From: Oscillospiraceae bacterium
Lineage (GTDB): Bacteria; Bacillota; Clostridia; Oscillospirales; Ruminococcaceae
NCBI GenBank assembly: GCA_022800935.1
Contig: JAAWRH010000025.1
Span: forward strand, 1 to 58,221
Reading direction: 5' to 3'
Length of the DNA: 58,221 nt
Shown: positions 43,907-53,685 of the stretch, piece by piece
Layout: each line of letters starts with the position of its first letter
How positions within the stretch are numbered: the first letter of the stretch is position 1
Program-made: the position numbers and the translations under genes
The notes under the pieces: model-generated
The model's database searches: none
Told to the model about the DNA's origin: nothing
The model's input: the letters and a program-made list of their open reading frames with translations, nothing else

Positions 43907-44197
43907 ATGAACAACCTGAAAAAGCTGGACGAGTTCCGCACCGAAGCCAGCGGCGCGCTTTTTAACAAATCCCAGGCCGTGGCCGTCACCCTGCGGCTGC
44001 TGGAGGCGGAGATGAACGCCTGTGAAACCCCGGAGGAGGCGGAGGTTTTTGCCCGCGCCCTCAAGATAGCCCATGTGGGATACCTGGATTCCACCAACAC
44101 CGAGACCGATGCCATGCTGGACAGCTTGGGGGTTGCGCGGATTACCTCCGAGCAGATTGTTTCGGCGGTGCAGGCGATTCTGTTTGATGCGAAATAA
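43907..44197 (+). CDS. Small protein of unknown function
   Basis: 96 residues, acidic, predicted all-helical, no membrane segment and no motif I recognise. A strong AAGGAGG, its own promoter and a terminator show it is a real gene. GC content returns to that of the host here, so it is probably not part of the ATPase-PIN cassette, although it lies 151 nt downstream of it. Confidence 0.75.
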   Translation: MNNLKKLDEFRTEASGALFNKSQAVAVTLRLLEAEMNACETPEEAEVFARALKIAHVGYLDSTNTETDAMLDSLGVARITSEQIVSAVQAILFDAK

Positions 44198-44220
44198 ATT
44201 TTCTCTGCGGTATCAGAAGG

Positions 44221-44266
44221 CCCCATCCTCTGCCGCGTTTGCAGCAGAGGATGGGGCTTGTTTTTT
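44221..44266. terminator. Terminator shared by the orphan gene and blaR1-like gene
   Basis: A perfect 13-bp stem (44221-44233 with 44244-44256) is followed on the plus side by CTTG and six T. The convergent blaR1-like gene ends 43 nt away. Confidence 0.85.
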
Positions 44267-44308
44267 GCTTTTATGGTTGGTTTGTACGCAGCGCCAGTTA
44301 CCGTCCAC

Positions 44309-46033
44309 TCAGGACAGCGAAGCCTCTTTGTTTGCCCGGAGCAGTTCAATGGCGTCCTCAATGATTGCTACTCCCTGGGAACGCCGTGCCTCTTCATCTT
44401 CCGTCCACTCCTCCGCGGCCATTTTTTCCATGGAAACAAGCTTCTCTGTCCCGCCGGTAATATAGGGATAGTATACCCGCAGTTCCCCTTCTTCTATCAT
44501 CAGGGTGACAGGCGTGCCAATCCGCTCTGTCTCCGGCCAGGACTGCATTTCTGTCAACCAGTCATCCGCAATCTCCAGGGCGTATGCTTGTTCTTCGGGA
44601 TTGTCCAGATCCTGGGCAGCCTGATACAGCCCTTGAATCAGCGGGTCGTCCTCCGGCTGGCGGACAGATACCCAGTCGGCATAAAACACGCCGTCTGCCC
44701 GGTTTTGCCAGTTGTCAAATAAGCTGTCAATATCCATTTCCAGAGAGGTGTTTTCCAAACGGTAGCGGACCTTCTCCGCATCTCCAATGATTACGGCAAT
44801 CTGTGCTGCCAGTTCCTCCAGTTTTTTTAAAACCTGTTTGCTCAGGACAAGGTTTCTCTCCGGTCCGTCGGAAAAGGTGAGCTTGATGCGGCTGTTTGGC
44901 ATCTCAGTGGGGAGGGATATTTCTTTCTCCGTATTGTGCTCAATTACATATTTGCTCCGCTTCATCTGCTCTTTTGCGCGCTCCAAGGTGTCCATGTTTT
45001 CTGTCAGATAGGTCTGGGCAACATCCGCAGCATCCTTTGAAAGGGGAGGCTCCTGTTTGTCATCTACTGCGGCGGTAGTGGCGCAGGCCGTGGTTATGGA
45101 GAGTATCAGAGTCAGGGCGAGAAGCTTCGATAAAAAAGACGATTTTTTATATTTCATAATGGCTGTAATCCTTTCTTCTGCCGCGGTCCTGCAAAAGCCG
45201 CTGGACAGCAGGGCGGGACCGCTTCGTATTTCTTCCATACCAATGAGTGTTCGGGCATAGGAGGCTTTGGCGCTTTCCCCAAAATGATCTACCACACATT
45301 CATCACAGACCAGTTCAATATCCCTGTTGAGCAGGCAGGTCATCAGCCAGACCAGGGGATTGAACCAGTGGATGCACAGGGCAAGCACGGCGGCCAGCTT
45401 TGTCACCGCATCCCAGCGGCGAATGTGGGTGTGTTCGTGCAAGAGGATATGGGATATCTTCCCTTCATCCATCAAGTCCGTTCCCCTGGGCAGAAGGATG
45501 ACAGGGTGAAGGATGCCATAGGTCAAGGGGGATGAAATTCTGTCCGACTGACGGATGGCAACCGGCCGCTTCAGTGGATGGTCTTTCAACCATTCCAAAG
45601 TGAAATGGTCGGAAACCGGAACCGCCCCCTGGAACAAGCGTCGGTTGCGCAGGTAGCACAGGACAAAAAAGCTTCCGCAGACGCCTGCTCCGGCGCACCA
45701 GATAAGAAAAGGATGAAAAGTCGGCTTATTCTGTTCCAAATCGGGCTTCTCCTCCGGCATAATCACCGTCGGAATTTCCTGGGTGGGGAACACGATGCCA
45801 GCCTCACAGCCCTGAGAAACAGCGGCGGGGGAAGCTGCCGGGAGCTCACGCCCCGCCAGGGAATAGATGCTGAAACCGGAGGGAACAGAAAGGGGGAGCA
45901 GCAGCCGGAGCAGCACCACGGCCCACAGGGCCAGCATCCCCTTTTTGGGCAGCGTCCGCAGGAACAGCGGACGAACGACCGCCGCCGCCAGAATCATGAC
46001 GGCTCCGGAAAAGCTCATCTGCCACAAGCTCAT
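44309..46033 (-). CDS. BlaR1-type M56 metallopeptidase antirepressor with unknown sensor domain
   Basis: 574 residues. Membrane helices in the first 120 residues and near 225-245 and 300-320 flank a cytoplasmic zinc peptidase with HEHTH (around residue 198). In BlaR1/MecR1 the C-terminal domain is a penicillin-binding sensor. Here the last 240 residues are charged and lack the SxxK-type active site, so the signal is probably not a beta-lactam. It overlaps the repressor gene by ATGA. Signalling would cleave the BlaI-type repressor and free the operator at 46418-46463. Confidence 0.87.
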   Translation of the reverse strand: MSLWQMSFSGAVMILAAAVVRPLFLRTLPKKGMLALWAVVLLRLLLPLSVPSGFSIYSLAGRELPAASPAAVSQGCEAGIVFPTQEIPTVIMPEEKPDLEQNKPTFHPFLIWCAGAGVCGSFFVLCYLRNRRLFQGAVPVSDHFTLEWLKDHPLKRPVAIRQSDRISSPLTYGILHPVILLPRGTDLMDEGKISHILLHEHTHIRRWDAVTKLAAVLALCIHWFNPLVWLMTCLLNRDIELVCDECVVDHFGESAKASYARTLIGMEEIRSGPALLSSGFCRTAAEERITAIMKYKKSSFLSKLLALTLILSITTACATTAAVDDKQEPPLSKDAADVAQTYLTENMDTLERAKEQMKRSKYVIEHNTEKEISLPTEMPNSRIKLTFSDGPERNLVLSKQVLKKLEELAAQIAVIIGDAEKVRYRLENTSLEMDIDSLFDNWQNRADGVFYADWVSVRQPEDDPLIQGLYQAAQDLDNPEEQAYALEIADDWLTEMQSWPETERIGTPVTLMIEEGELRVYYPYITGGTEKLVSMEKMAAEEWTEDEEARRSQGVAIIEDAIELLRANKEASLS

Positions 46034-46392
46034 CCTTCCATCTCCTCTACCATCTCCTTCAGCCGTTCAATCTGCTGGGCGGAAAGCTTTTTCCGGCCCA
46101 GCAGGGAGGCGAACAGCTTGTCGGCGGAGCCGTCGAAAATTTTATCGATAAGCTCGTTGGTCTCCGCTTCCTGGACCTCCTCCTTGGGGATCAGGGCATG
46201 GCACATGAAGTTGGGTTCGGTGCGCTGGATGGCGTTTTTCTTGATGCACCGCTTGATCAGGGTGTAGGTGGTGTTGACATTCCAGCCGGTTTGCTCGTGG
46301 AGGACAGAGGCAATGTGCTTGGCGGTGCAGTCCCCCTCCCGCCAGAGTACCCCCATGACCTTCAGCTCTGAATCGAACAGCTTGATATCCAT
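46030..46392 (-). CDS. BlaI/MecI-family transcriptional repressor
   Basis: 120-residue winged-helix repressor: helix-turn-helix in about 1-75 (FDSELKVMGVLW at the start, TTYTLIKRCIKK in the recognition region) and a C-terminal dimerisation helix pair. It should bind the inverted repeat just upstream and repress itself and the membrane peptidase gene. ATG 46392 is 7 nt from AAAGGAG; the adjacent ATG 46395 is also possible. No beta-lactamase gene is present in the window. Confidence 0.92.
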   Translation of the reverse strand: MDIKLFDSELKVMGVLWREGDCTAKHIASVLHEQTGWNVNTTYTLIKRCIKKNAIQRTEPNFMCHALIPKEEVQEAETNELIDKIFDGSADKLFASLLGRKKLSAQQIERLKEMVEEMEG

Positions 46393-46417
46393 CATGTATC
46401 TCCTTTCTTGGAAATAT

Positions 46418-46474
46418 AAAAGACTGTGGTAGTTTGTCTTTATATATACTACCATAGTCTTTTAAATAATGCAA
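46418..46474 (-). promoter_or_regulatory. Promoter and BlaI-type operator
   Basis: Two arms of 15 nt (46418-46432 and 46449-46463) form an inverted repeat with one mismatch; each contains an ACTAC-N-ATAGT-like near-palindrome as in BlaI operators. A minus-strand promoter (TTGCAT at 46469-46474, N17, TAGTAT) overlaps the right arm, so repressor binding would block it. Confidence 0.65.
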
Positions 46475-46524
46475 GGGGGATAAAATATTTTTTGGAGTCT
46501 GCCGCTTTCGCTGTAGTACAGTAA

Positions 46525-46556
46525 AAGGGACTGCGATTCTTCCTTCGCAGTCCCTT
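46525..46556 (-). terminator. Terminator of the rpsO-pnp operon
   Basis: A perfect 12-bp stem (46525-46536 with 46545-46556) with an 8-nt loop and a short T run on the minus strand, 28 nt after the pnp stop codon. Confidence 0.8.
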
Positions 46557-46583
46557 CCTCTATTTAAGCAAGAATGAAATGCC

Positions 46584-48710
46584 TTAGTTCTGTCCCTGCA
46601 TGGCGTTCATGGCGTCCTTGCGGGAAAGATTGATGCGTCCCTGCTGGTCGATCTCTGTTACCTTGACGAAGATTTCGTCCCCTACATTGACCACGTCCTC
46701 CACACGGTTGACACGGTGGTTCTCCAGCTTGGAGATGTGAACCAGCCCTTCCTTGCCGGGGGCGATTTCCACAAACGCGCCAAAGTTCATCAGCCGGGTG
46801 ACGCGGCCCTTGTAAATGGCCCCTACCTCCGGGTCCATGGCAATGGTCTTGATAATCTGGAGCGCCCGGTTGCAGTTGTCCATGTTGATGCCGGAGACAA
46901 AGACGGAGCCGTCCTCCTCAATGTCTATCTTCACATCACACTCGGCGCATATCTTCTGGATTACCTTGCCGCCGGAGCCGATGACCTCGCGGATTTTATC
47001 GGTGGGAATCTTGATGGAGAGCATCTTGGGGGCAAACTCGGAAAGCTGGGAGCGAACCTCCGGAATGGCTTTCTTCATGACCCCGTCCAGGATGGCAATT
47101 CTGCCCTCCCTGGTGGTCTCCAGCGCCTGCTTGATGATGTCCAGGGTCAGGCCCTCAATCTTCATATCCACCTGAATGGCGGTGATGCCCTTGTGGGTGC
47201 CGCCGACCTTGAAGTCCATATCGCCGAAGAAGTCCTCCAGACCCTGGATGTCGATCATGGTGTCCCACCGGTCCCCCTCGGTGATAAGGCCGCAGGAAAT
47301 ACCGGCGACAGGGGTCTTGATGGGGACGCCCGCGTCCATCAACGCCAGGGTGGAGCCGCAGATGGAGGCCTGGGAGGTGGAACCGTTGGAGGAGAGCACC
47401 TCCGAAACCAGACGCATGGCGTAGGGGAACTCCTCTACAGAGGGGAGAACCGCCTCCAGGGCACGCTCCGCCAGAGCGCCGTGACCGATTTCACGCCGGC
47501 CGGGGCCGCGGCTGGGACGGGTTTCTCCTACCGAGTAGGAGGGGAAGTTGTACTGGTGCATATATCTCTTGGAGGTCTCGCCGTCGATGCCGTCCAGGCT
47601 CTGGGAATCGCTGATGGGCCCCAGGGTGGCAATGGTCATCACCTGGGTCTGGCCCCTGGTGAACATACCGGAGCCGTGTACTCTGGGAATCAGGCCGACT
47701 TCCGCGGCCAGGGGGCGGATTTCATCCATCTTGCGGCCGTCAACCCGCTTGCCCTCGTCCAGCAGCCAGCGGCGGACAACGTGCTTTTGCAGCTTGTAGA
47801 TGCACTCGTCAATCATGGGGATGTTTTCCGGATATTTTTCGTCAAACTCGGCGTGAATCTTGTCCACAATGGGGGCAAGGCGGGCCTCGCGGACGTTTTT
47901 GTCGTCGGTATCCAGGGCGAACTTGATGTCGTCAATGGCAAAGGCCATGACAGCCTCGAACATGTCGTGGTCCACTTCCTTGGACTCAAAGGCAAACTTG
48001 GGCTTGCCTATCTCCTTCTGAACCCCGGCAAGGAAGGCGACCATTTTGCTGTTGACCTCCTGGCCCTTGGCAATGGCGGCCAGCATCACATCTTCGGGGA
48101 CTTCATTGGCGCCGCACTCCACCATGACAATCTTATCCGCCGTGCCGACCACGGTCAGGTTCAGGTCGCTGTTCTGGCGCTGCTCATAATTGGGGTTGAC
48201 GATAATCTCACCCTCTACCAGTCCCACATTGACGCCGCAGATGGGACCATGGAAGGGAATGTCCGAAACGGACAGGGCAAAGGAGGTGCCCAGCATACCG
48301 GCGATTTCCGGCAGGAAGTCAGGCTCCACCGAAAGCACCGTCATGACCACGGAAACGTCGTTGCGCATATCCTTGGGGAAGAGGGGACGGATGGGACGGT
48401 CCACCAGACGGGAATTGAGGATGGCCTTGTCGGTGGGACGGCCCTCCCTTTTGATAAAGGAGCCGGGGATGCGGCCCACAGAGTACATCTTCTCCTCAAA
48501 GTCCACAGACAGGGGGAAGAAGTCGATGCCGTCGCGGGGCTTCTGGGAAGCGGTCACGTTGACCAGGACAGTGGTGCTGCCGTACTTGACCAGAACGGAG
48601 CCGTTGGAAAGGCCGCACATCTTTCCGGTTTCAAATACGACCTTCTGTCCCGCAAATTCGGTTTCAAAGGTGCGGTAAGAGCTGAATTCCATTTCCTTAT
48701 AAAATGCCAC
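46584..48710 (-). CDS. pnp: Polyribonucleotide nucleotidyltransferase (PNPase)
   Basis: 708-residue phosphorolytic 3'-5' exoribonuclease. Two RNase PH domains (about 10-230 and 310-545, the second with RTCG-like GRREIGHGALAERAL), a KH domain (about 555-615, IREVIGSGGKVIQ) and an S1 domain (about 622-690) are all complete. It takes part in mRNA turnover and the degradosome. The GTG start has GGAGG 9 nt upstream; a later ATG has its AGGA too close. It follows rpsO, the common bacterial order. Confidence 0.97.
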   Translation of the reverse strand: MAFYKEMEFSSYRTFETEFAGQKVVFETGKMCGLSNGSVLVKYGSTTVLVNVTASQKPRDGIDFFPLSVDFEEKMYSVGRIPGSFIKREGRPTDKAILNSRLVDRPIRPLFPKDMRNDVSVVMTVLSVEPDFLPEIAGMLGTSFALSVSDIPFHGPICGVNVGLVEGEIIVNPNYEQRQNSDLNLTVVGTADKIVMVECGANEVPEDVMLAAIAKGQEVNSKMVAFLAGVQKEIGKPKFAFESKEVDHDMFEAVMAFAIDDIKFALDTDDKNVREARLAPIVDKIHAEFDEKYPENIPMIDECIYKLQKHVVRRWLLDEGKRVDGRKMDEIRPLAAEVGLIPRVHGSGMFTRGQTQVMTIATLGPISDSQSLDGIDGETSKRYMHQYNFPSYSVGETRPSRGPGRREIGHGALAERALEAVLPSVEEFPYAMRLVSEVLSSNGSTSQASICGSTLALMDAGVPIKTPVAGISCGLITEGDRWDTMIDIQGLEDFFGDMDFKVGGTHKGITAIQVDMKIEGLTLDIIKQALETTREGRIAILDGVMKKAIPEVRSQLSEFAPKMLSIKIPTDKIREVIGSGGKVIQKICAECDVKIDIEEDGSVFVSGINMDNCNRALQIIKTIAMDPEVGAIYKGRVTRLMNFGAFVEIAPGKEGLVHISKLENHRVNRVEDVVNVGDEIFVKVTEIDQQGRINLSRKDAMNAMQGQN

Positions 48711-48741
48711 CTGTTTTTACCTCCGTTTTCTTTTCTTCTGT

Positions 48742-48823
48742 CAGGCGGCTCGTTTTAGCAATGAATCCAAAAAACCGCGGGAGCGATTCTTTCGATTTAC
48801 TGCTAAAACTGCGGGCGCGCCTG
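48742..48823 (-). promoter_or_regulatory. Long stem-loop in the pnp leader
   Basis: A 16-nt arm pair (48752-48767 with 48794-48809; 15 pairs counting one G-U) and an outer 6-bp helix (48742-48747 with 48818-48823) form a long hairpin just before pnp. In Escherichia coli the pnp leader hairpin is cut by RNase III and then PNPase represses its own mRNA; this could be the equivalent. Confidence 0.6.
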
Positions 48824-48887
48824 AAAGAGTTTTTTGTTTGGGCTTTCTGTTGTTTTGCTGAGAATCCGCGCCGTATCCCGCCATGGC

Positions 48888-48918
48888 AAAAAGGCAGACA
48901 CATGACTGCGTCTGCCTT
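48888..48918 (-). terminator. Attenuating terminator between rpsO and pnp
   Basis: A 9-bp stem (48910-48918 with 48891-48899) followed by TTTTT on the minus strand, 12 nt after the rpsO stop codon. Partial readthrough would feed pnp. Confidence 0.7.
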
Positions 48919-48929
48919 CGACTACGTTA

Positions 48930-49196
48930 TTACTTACGCAGGCCAAGCTTGGCGACAATGGCACGGTACCGCTCGATATCTGTTTTCATCAGATAGTTGA
49001 GCAGGTTGCGGCGATGGCCGACCATCTTCAGCAGACCGCGGCGGGAGTGATGGTCCTTTTTGTGGACCTTCAGGTGCTCGGTCAGGTCAGCGATGCGCTG
49101 GGTCAGTACCGCAATCTGGACTTCGGGGGAACCGGTGTCCTTCTCGTTGATGCGGTAGGTTTCGATGATGGAAGTTTTCTGTTCTTTTTGCATCAT
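48930..49196 (-). CDS. rpsO: 30S ribosomal protein S15
   Basis: 88 residues, the standard length, with the S15 signature [28 protein letters not shown] and the C-terminal [13 protein letters not shown]. It binds the 16S central domain. GAGGTG stands before the ATG at a long spacing. It has a leader of about 180 nt and is followed by a terminator and pnp. Confidence 0.97.
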   Translation of the reverse strand: MMQKEQKTSIIETYRINEKDTGSPEVQIAVLTQRIADLTEHLKVHKKDHHSRRGLLKMVGHRRNLLNYLMKTDIERYRAIVAKLGLRK

Positions 49197-49376
49197 ATCG
49201 GATATATCACCTCTTTAAAGATTTGGGACGGCTGCTGCTGGCTGTGGGACCAAAGCCCGTTCCCCTGCCGCTTAATCTCCGTACAGGGAAGGTGACGTCT
49301 CTCTACCAAAGAGCTGAAACCACTGACCGAGACTAAGTGGAACTGCCGGTGTATTGTGGAGTACATCAGCCTTTTT
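49197..49376 (-). other. Long untranslated leader of rpsO
   Basis: About 180 nt between the promoter and rpsO with no coding frame. GC-rich segments suggest folded RNA. S15 often represses its own mRNA through such leaders, but I cannot match a specific S15-binding motif. Confidence 0.4.
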
Positions 49377-49405
49377 ATGATAGCATAATTTTGGCTGGCT
49401 GTAAA
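49377..49405 (-). promoter_or_regulatory. Promoter of rpsO-pnp
   Basis: TTTACA and TATCAT separated by 17 nt on the minus strand. Confidence 0.65.
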
Positions 49406-49508
49406 GCAATTTTTAGAAAAATAACGGCAAAAAACCGCCTTTTTCCGGAAACAATTCAGTTTTCCCAGCTTTTTTTTGTTTTATGTCCCAAACTTGTGAA
49501 AAATGCTA

Positions 49509-49537
49509 TTGTCACCTTTGCCTCCGGAATATATAAT
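49509..49537 (+). promoter_or_regulatory. Promoter of the Cof-type phosphatase gene
   Basis: TTGTCA and TATAAT separated by 17 nt, 47 nt before the TTG start. From 49406 to 49508 the DNA between the divergent promoters shows no other signal. Confidence 0.75.
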
Positions 49538-49584
49538 AAAAAGGTAAACATCAATACATCCACATAAAAGAAAGAGGAATGAAT

Positions 49585-50418
49585 TTGGAAATTAAACTGA
49601 TTGCACTTGATATGGACGGCACCCTCCTCAACAACCGGAAGGAGATCTCGCCCCGCACCCTGAAGGCGCTGGAAACCGCCTCCCAAAAGGGCGCGGAAAC
49701 CGTCATCTGCACCGGGCGGGTGATGCAGGGAATCCGGGATTACCTCTCCATCTTGCCCTTTGTCCGTTACTGCGTCACCTCCAACGGCGCGTCGGTCTTT
49801 GACCTGAAGGAGAACCGGTATCTCCACCAGAATTTAATCCCCACCCAAAAGGCCCAAAAGGTCCTCCAGCTGTACCGCTCCTCCGGCGGATTGGCAGAGG
49901 TGTACAGCCGGAATATGTCATATATGAGCATGGAGGATTACGGCGATCTCTCCAACCGCTACGGAGCCAGCCAGACGGTGCGCTCCTATCTGCTCAGGAA
50001 GAACGAGCCGGTGGAGTCCCTCTCCCAGCTGATAGAGAGCCGTACCGAGGGGGTCGAAAAGTTCAACCTCTCCTTCTTCCCCGCCGTCACCTATTCCCAG
50101 ATATGGAACCGCCTCAACGTTCTGGGCGGGCTGAGCCTGACCTATTCGGATATCCGCAACATTGAGGTCAACGTCCACGACTGCAACAAGGGGACCGGCC
50201 TGGCCGCGCTGGCGGAAGACCTGAACATCCCCGCCGGGCAGGTGATGGCCATTGGCGACAGCCTGAACGACCGGGAAATGCTGCTGTATGCCGGGCATCC
50301 CGTGGCCATGGGCAACGCCTCCGACGATATCAAGGCCCTGACCGACACTGTTATCCATTCCAACGATGAGGACGGCATCGCCCATTTCCTGGAGATTCTT
50401 TTCCAACAGTATTCCTGA
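49585..50418 (+). CDS. Cof-type HAD-IIB phosphatase
   Basis: 277-residue HAD hydrolase with motif I DMDGTL, motif II CTGR, a C2B cap, a catalytic Lys region around EKFNLS and motif IV IGDSLNDREML. Members dephosphorylate sugar phosphates, nucleotides or flavin precursors in the cytoplasm. The start needs care: ATG 49579 is only 1 nt after GAGG, while the in-frame TTG 49585 is 7 nt after it, so TTG is preferred. It is a single-gene unit. Confidence 0.9.
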   Translation: MEIKLIALDMDGTLLNNRKEISPRTLKALETASQKGAETVICTGRVMQGIRDYLSILPFVRYCVTSNGASVFDLKENRYLHQNLIPTQKAQKVLQLYRSSGGLAEVYSRNMSYMSMEDYGDLSNRYGASQTVRSYLLRKNEPVESLSQLIESRTEGVEKFNLSFFPAVTYSQIWNRLNVLGGLSLTYSDIRNIEVNVHDCNKGTGLAALAEDLNIPAGQVMAIGDSLNDREMLLYAGHPVAMGNASDDIKALTDTVIHSNDEDGIAHFLEILFQQYS

Positions 50419-50431
50419 CCGGCTGAAAACC

Positions 50432-50474
50432 AATGCCGGGAGCTTTTCCCATTCAGAAAGCTCCCGGCATTTTA
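50432..50474. terminator. Bidirectional terminator between the Cof gene and asnS
   Basis: A perfect 15-bp stem (50432-50446 with 50457-50471) with a 10-nt loop and a short T run. Confidence 0.85.
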
Positions 50475-50506
50475 AACCGTATTCAGAACGACAGGTGGAA
50501 TTTCCC

Positions 50507-51913
<1,407 letters not shown>

Positions 51914-51954
51914 TTTTGTAGTCTCCATTCTAAAAGGATTTGTACCGTTATCTT

Positions 51955-51984
51955 ATTATAGTACAATTCGGTTGGAAAACGCAA
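51955..51984 (-). promoter_or_regulatory. Promoter of asnS
   Basis: TTGCGT and TATAAT separated by 18 nt on the minus strand, about 40 nt before the start codon. Confidence 0.6.
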
Positions 51985-52086
51985 CCTATTTCAAAAAATG
52001 ACCGAAAAATCCATTGCCCGCCCGGCGTTTGCCCTGGGGCAATGGCTCACATATTCACATTATCTGTTATGGAGGTGTCAACCCAC

Positions 52087-53508
52087 ATGAGAAAGACAAA
52101 GATTGTATGCACCCTGGGGCCTTCCACCGACAACGAGGAAACCCTCCGCGCCCTGATTCTGGCGGGGATGAACGTGGCGCGCTTCAACTTTTCCCACGGC
52201 ACCCACGCGGAGCAGAAGGCGCGGATGAACCGCCTCAAGCAGATACGCCGGGAGATGAAGCTGCCGGTCGCCGCCATGATGGACACCAAGGGCCCGGAAA
52301 TCCGCCTGGGCTGCTTTACCGGAGGGGCCGTCCAGCTGATGGAAAACCAGACCTTTACCCTGACCCCCAAGGATGTGGCCGGGGATTCCTCCATGGCTTC
52401 CATCACCTATCCGGAGCTGTACCAGGATGTAAAGGCTGGGACCCACATCCTCATCGACGACGGCCTTATCGATATGGAGGTTGTGGGCATTGAGGACCGG
52501 GACGTGGTCTGCCGGGTGATCAACGGGGGGAGGGTTTCCGACCGGAAAGGGGTCAACGTCCCCAACGCCCAGCTCCACATGCCCTTTATCAGCCCCAAGG
52601 ACCGGGACGACATATTGTTCGCCATCCGGGAGGACTTTGACTTTATCGCCGCCTCCTTTACCCGCAGCGCCGAGGATATCATGGAAATCCGCAGGCTGCT
52701 GAAAGCCAACGGGAGAAACACCATCCACATCATCGCAAAGATTGAGAACCAGCAGGGAATCGACAACCTGGACGAGATTCTGGAGGCCGCCGACGGCATC
52801 ATGGTGGCCAGGGGAGACCTGGGGGTGGAGATACCCATGGAGGAGGTCCCGGCGATACAGAAGACCATCATCCAGAAGACCTGCCAGGCGGGAAAGCAGG
52901 TGATTACCGCCACACAGATGCTGGATTCCATGATGAACAACCCCCGCCCCACCCGCGCCGAGGTGACCGATGTGGCCAACGCCATCTACCAGGGGACCAG
53001 CGCGGTGATGCTCTCCGGGGAGACCGCCGCGGGGAAGTACCCGGTGGAATCGGTGCAGACCATGGCCAAGATTGCCCTGCGGACAGAGGCCAACATCGAC
53101 TACCGGTCCGACCTCCACGCCAAGCACCGGCTGGGGGAGCCGGGGATCACCAACGCCATCTCCCACGCCACCTGCACCACGGCTGACGATTTGAACGCGG
53201 CGGCGATTATCACCGTCACCAAATCCGGGGTGACGGCCAAGATGATTTCCCGCTACCGCCCGCCCTGCCCCATCATCGGGTGTACCACCTACAAAAACGT
53301 CTGCCGCCAGCTGAACCTGAGCTGGGGAATCATCCCGCTGCTGATTGAGGAGCAGCAGGATCCGGAGGAGCTGTTCGCCCACGCGGTCCAGGCCGCCAGA
53401 AGCGCGGGGCTGGTGCAGGATGGGGATGTAGTGGTGCTGACAGCAGGGGTGCCCCTGGGCATTCCCGGCAAGACCAATATGATTAGGGCCATTGTTGTGG
53501 GGGAGTAG
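52087..53508 (+). CDS. pyk: Pyruvate kinase
   Basis: 473-residue glycolytic enzyme making pyruvate and ATP from phosphoenolpyruvate. MDTKGPEIR and the KIENQQGIDNLDEI active-site region with VARGDLGVE are intact. The length fits the form without the extra C-terminal PEP-utiliser domain of Bacillus. GGAGGTG lies 10 nt before ATG 52087; the long open frame upstream is not translated by any visible signal. Confidence 0.97.
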   Translation: MRKTKIVCTLGPSTDNEETLRALILAGMNVARFNFSHGTHAEQKARMNRLKQIRREMKLPVAAMMDTKGPEIRLGCFTGGAVQLMENQTFTLTPKDVAGDSSMASITYPELYQDVKAGTHILIDDGLIDMEVVGIEDRDVVCRVINGGRVSDRKGVNVPNAQLHMPFISPKDRDDILFAIREDFDFIAASFTRSAEDIMEIRRLLKANGRNTIHIIAKIENQQGIDNLDEILEAADGIMVARGDLGVEIPMEEVPAIQKTIIQKTCQAGKQVITATQMLDSMMNNPRPTRAEVTDVANAIYQGTSAVMLSGETAAGKYPVESVQTMAKIALRTEANIDYRSDLHAKHRLGEPGITNAISHATCTTADDLNAAAIITVTKSGVTAKMISRYRPPCPIIGCTTYKNVCRQLNLSWGIIPLLIEEQQDPEELFAHAVQAARSAGLVQDGDVVVLTAGVPLGIPGKTNMIRAIVVGE

Positions 53509-53522
53509 TCTCAGGCGAAGTT

Positions 53523-53561
53523 TTCCACAGGGGAGGAAAAGCTCCTCTGTGGAATTTTTTT
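53523..53561 (+). terminator. Terminator of pyk
   Basis: A 13-bp stem (53523-53535 with 53542-53554, one G-U) followed by seven T, 15 nt after the stop codon. Confidence 0.88.
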
Positions 53562-53594
53562 GTCCCTTTTGTTACAAAAATAAGGGAATCCATA

Positions 53595-53623
53595 TTGACA
53601 AAGCATTTTCTGTGTGATATATT
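53595..53623 (+). promoter_or_regulatory. Promoter of the fourth importer operon
   Basis: A consensus TTGACA and TATATT separated by 17 nt, 63 nt before the lipoprotein gene. Confidence 0.7.
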
Positions 53624-53685
53624 GTATTTAGATATATATTTATCGGCGATAGTATAGAAAAACACTATACAGAGGAGAAATAAAA

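Noticed and set aside
46716-48758. A 680-codon open frame antisense to pnp, and similar long antisense frames (for example 13073-14605, 9249-10916, 5276-6448, 16794-17732)
   Set aside because: They mirror real genes in GC-rich DNA, lack ribosome binding sites and their translations resemble no protein family.
51940-52086. N-terminal extension of pyruvate kinase by 49 codons
   Set aside because: Conserved pyruvate kinase sequence begins at MRKTKIV, where a strong GGAGGTG site lies; the extension has no signal and overlaps the asnS promoter.
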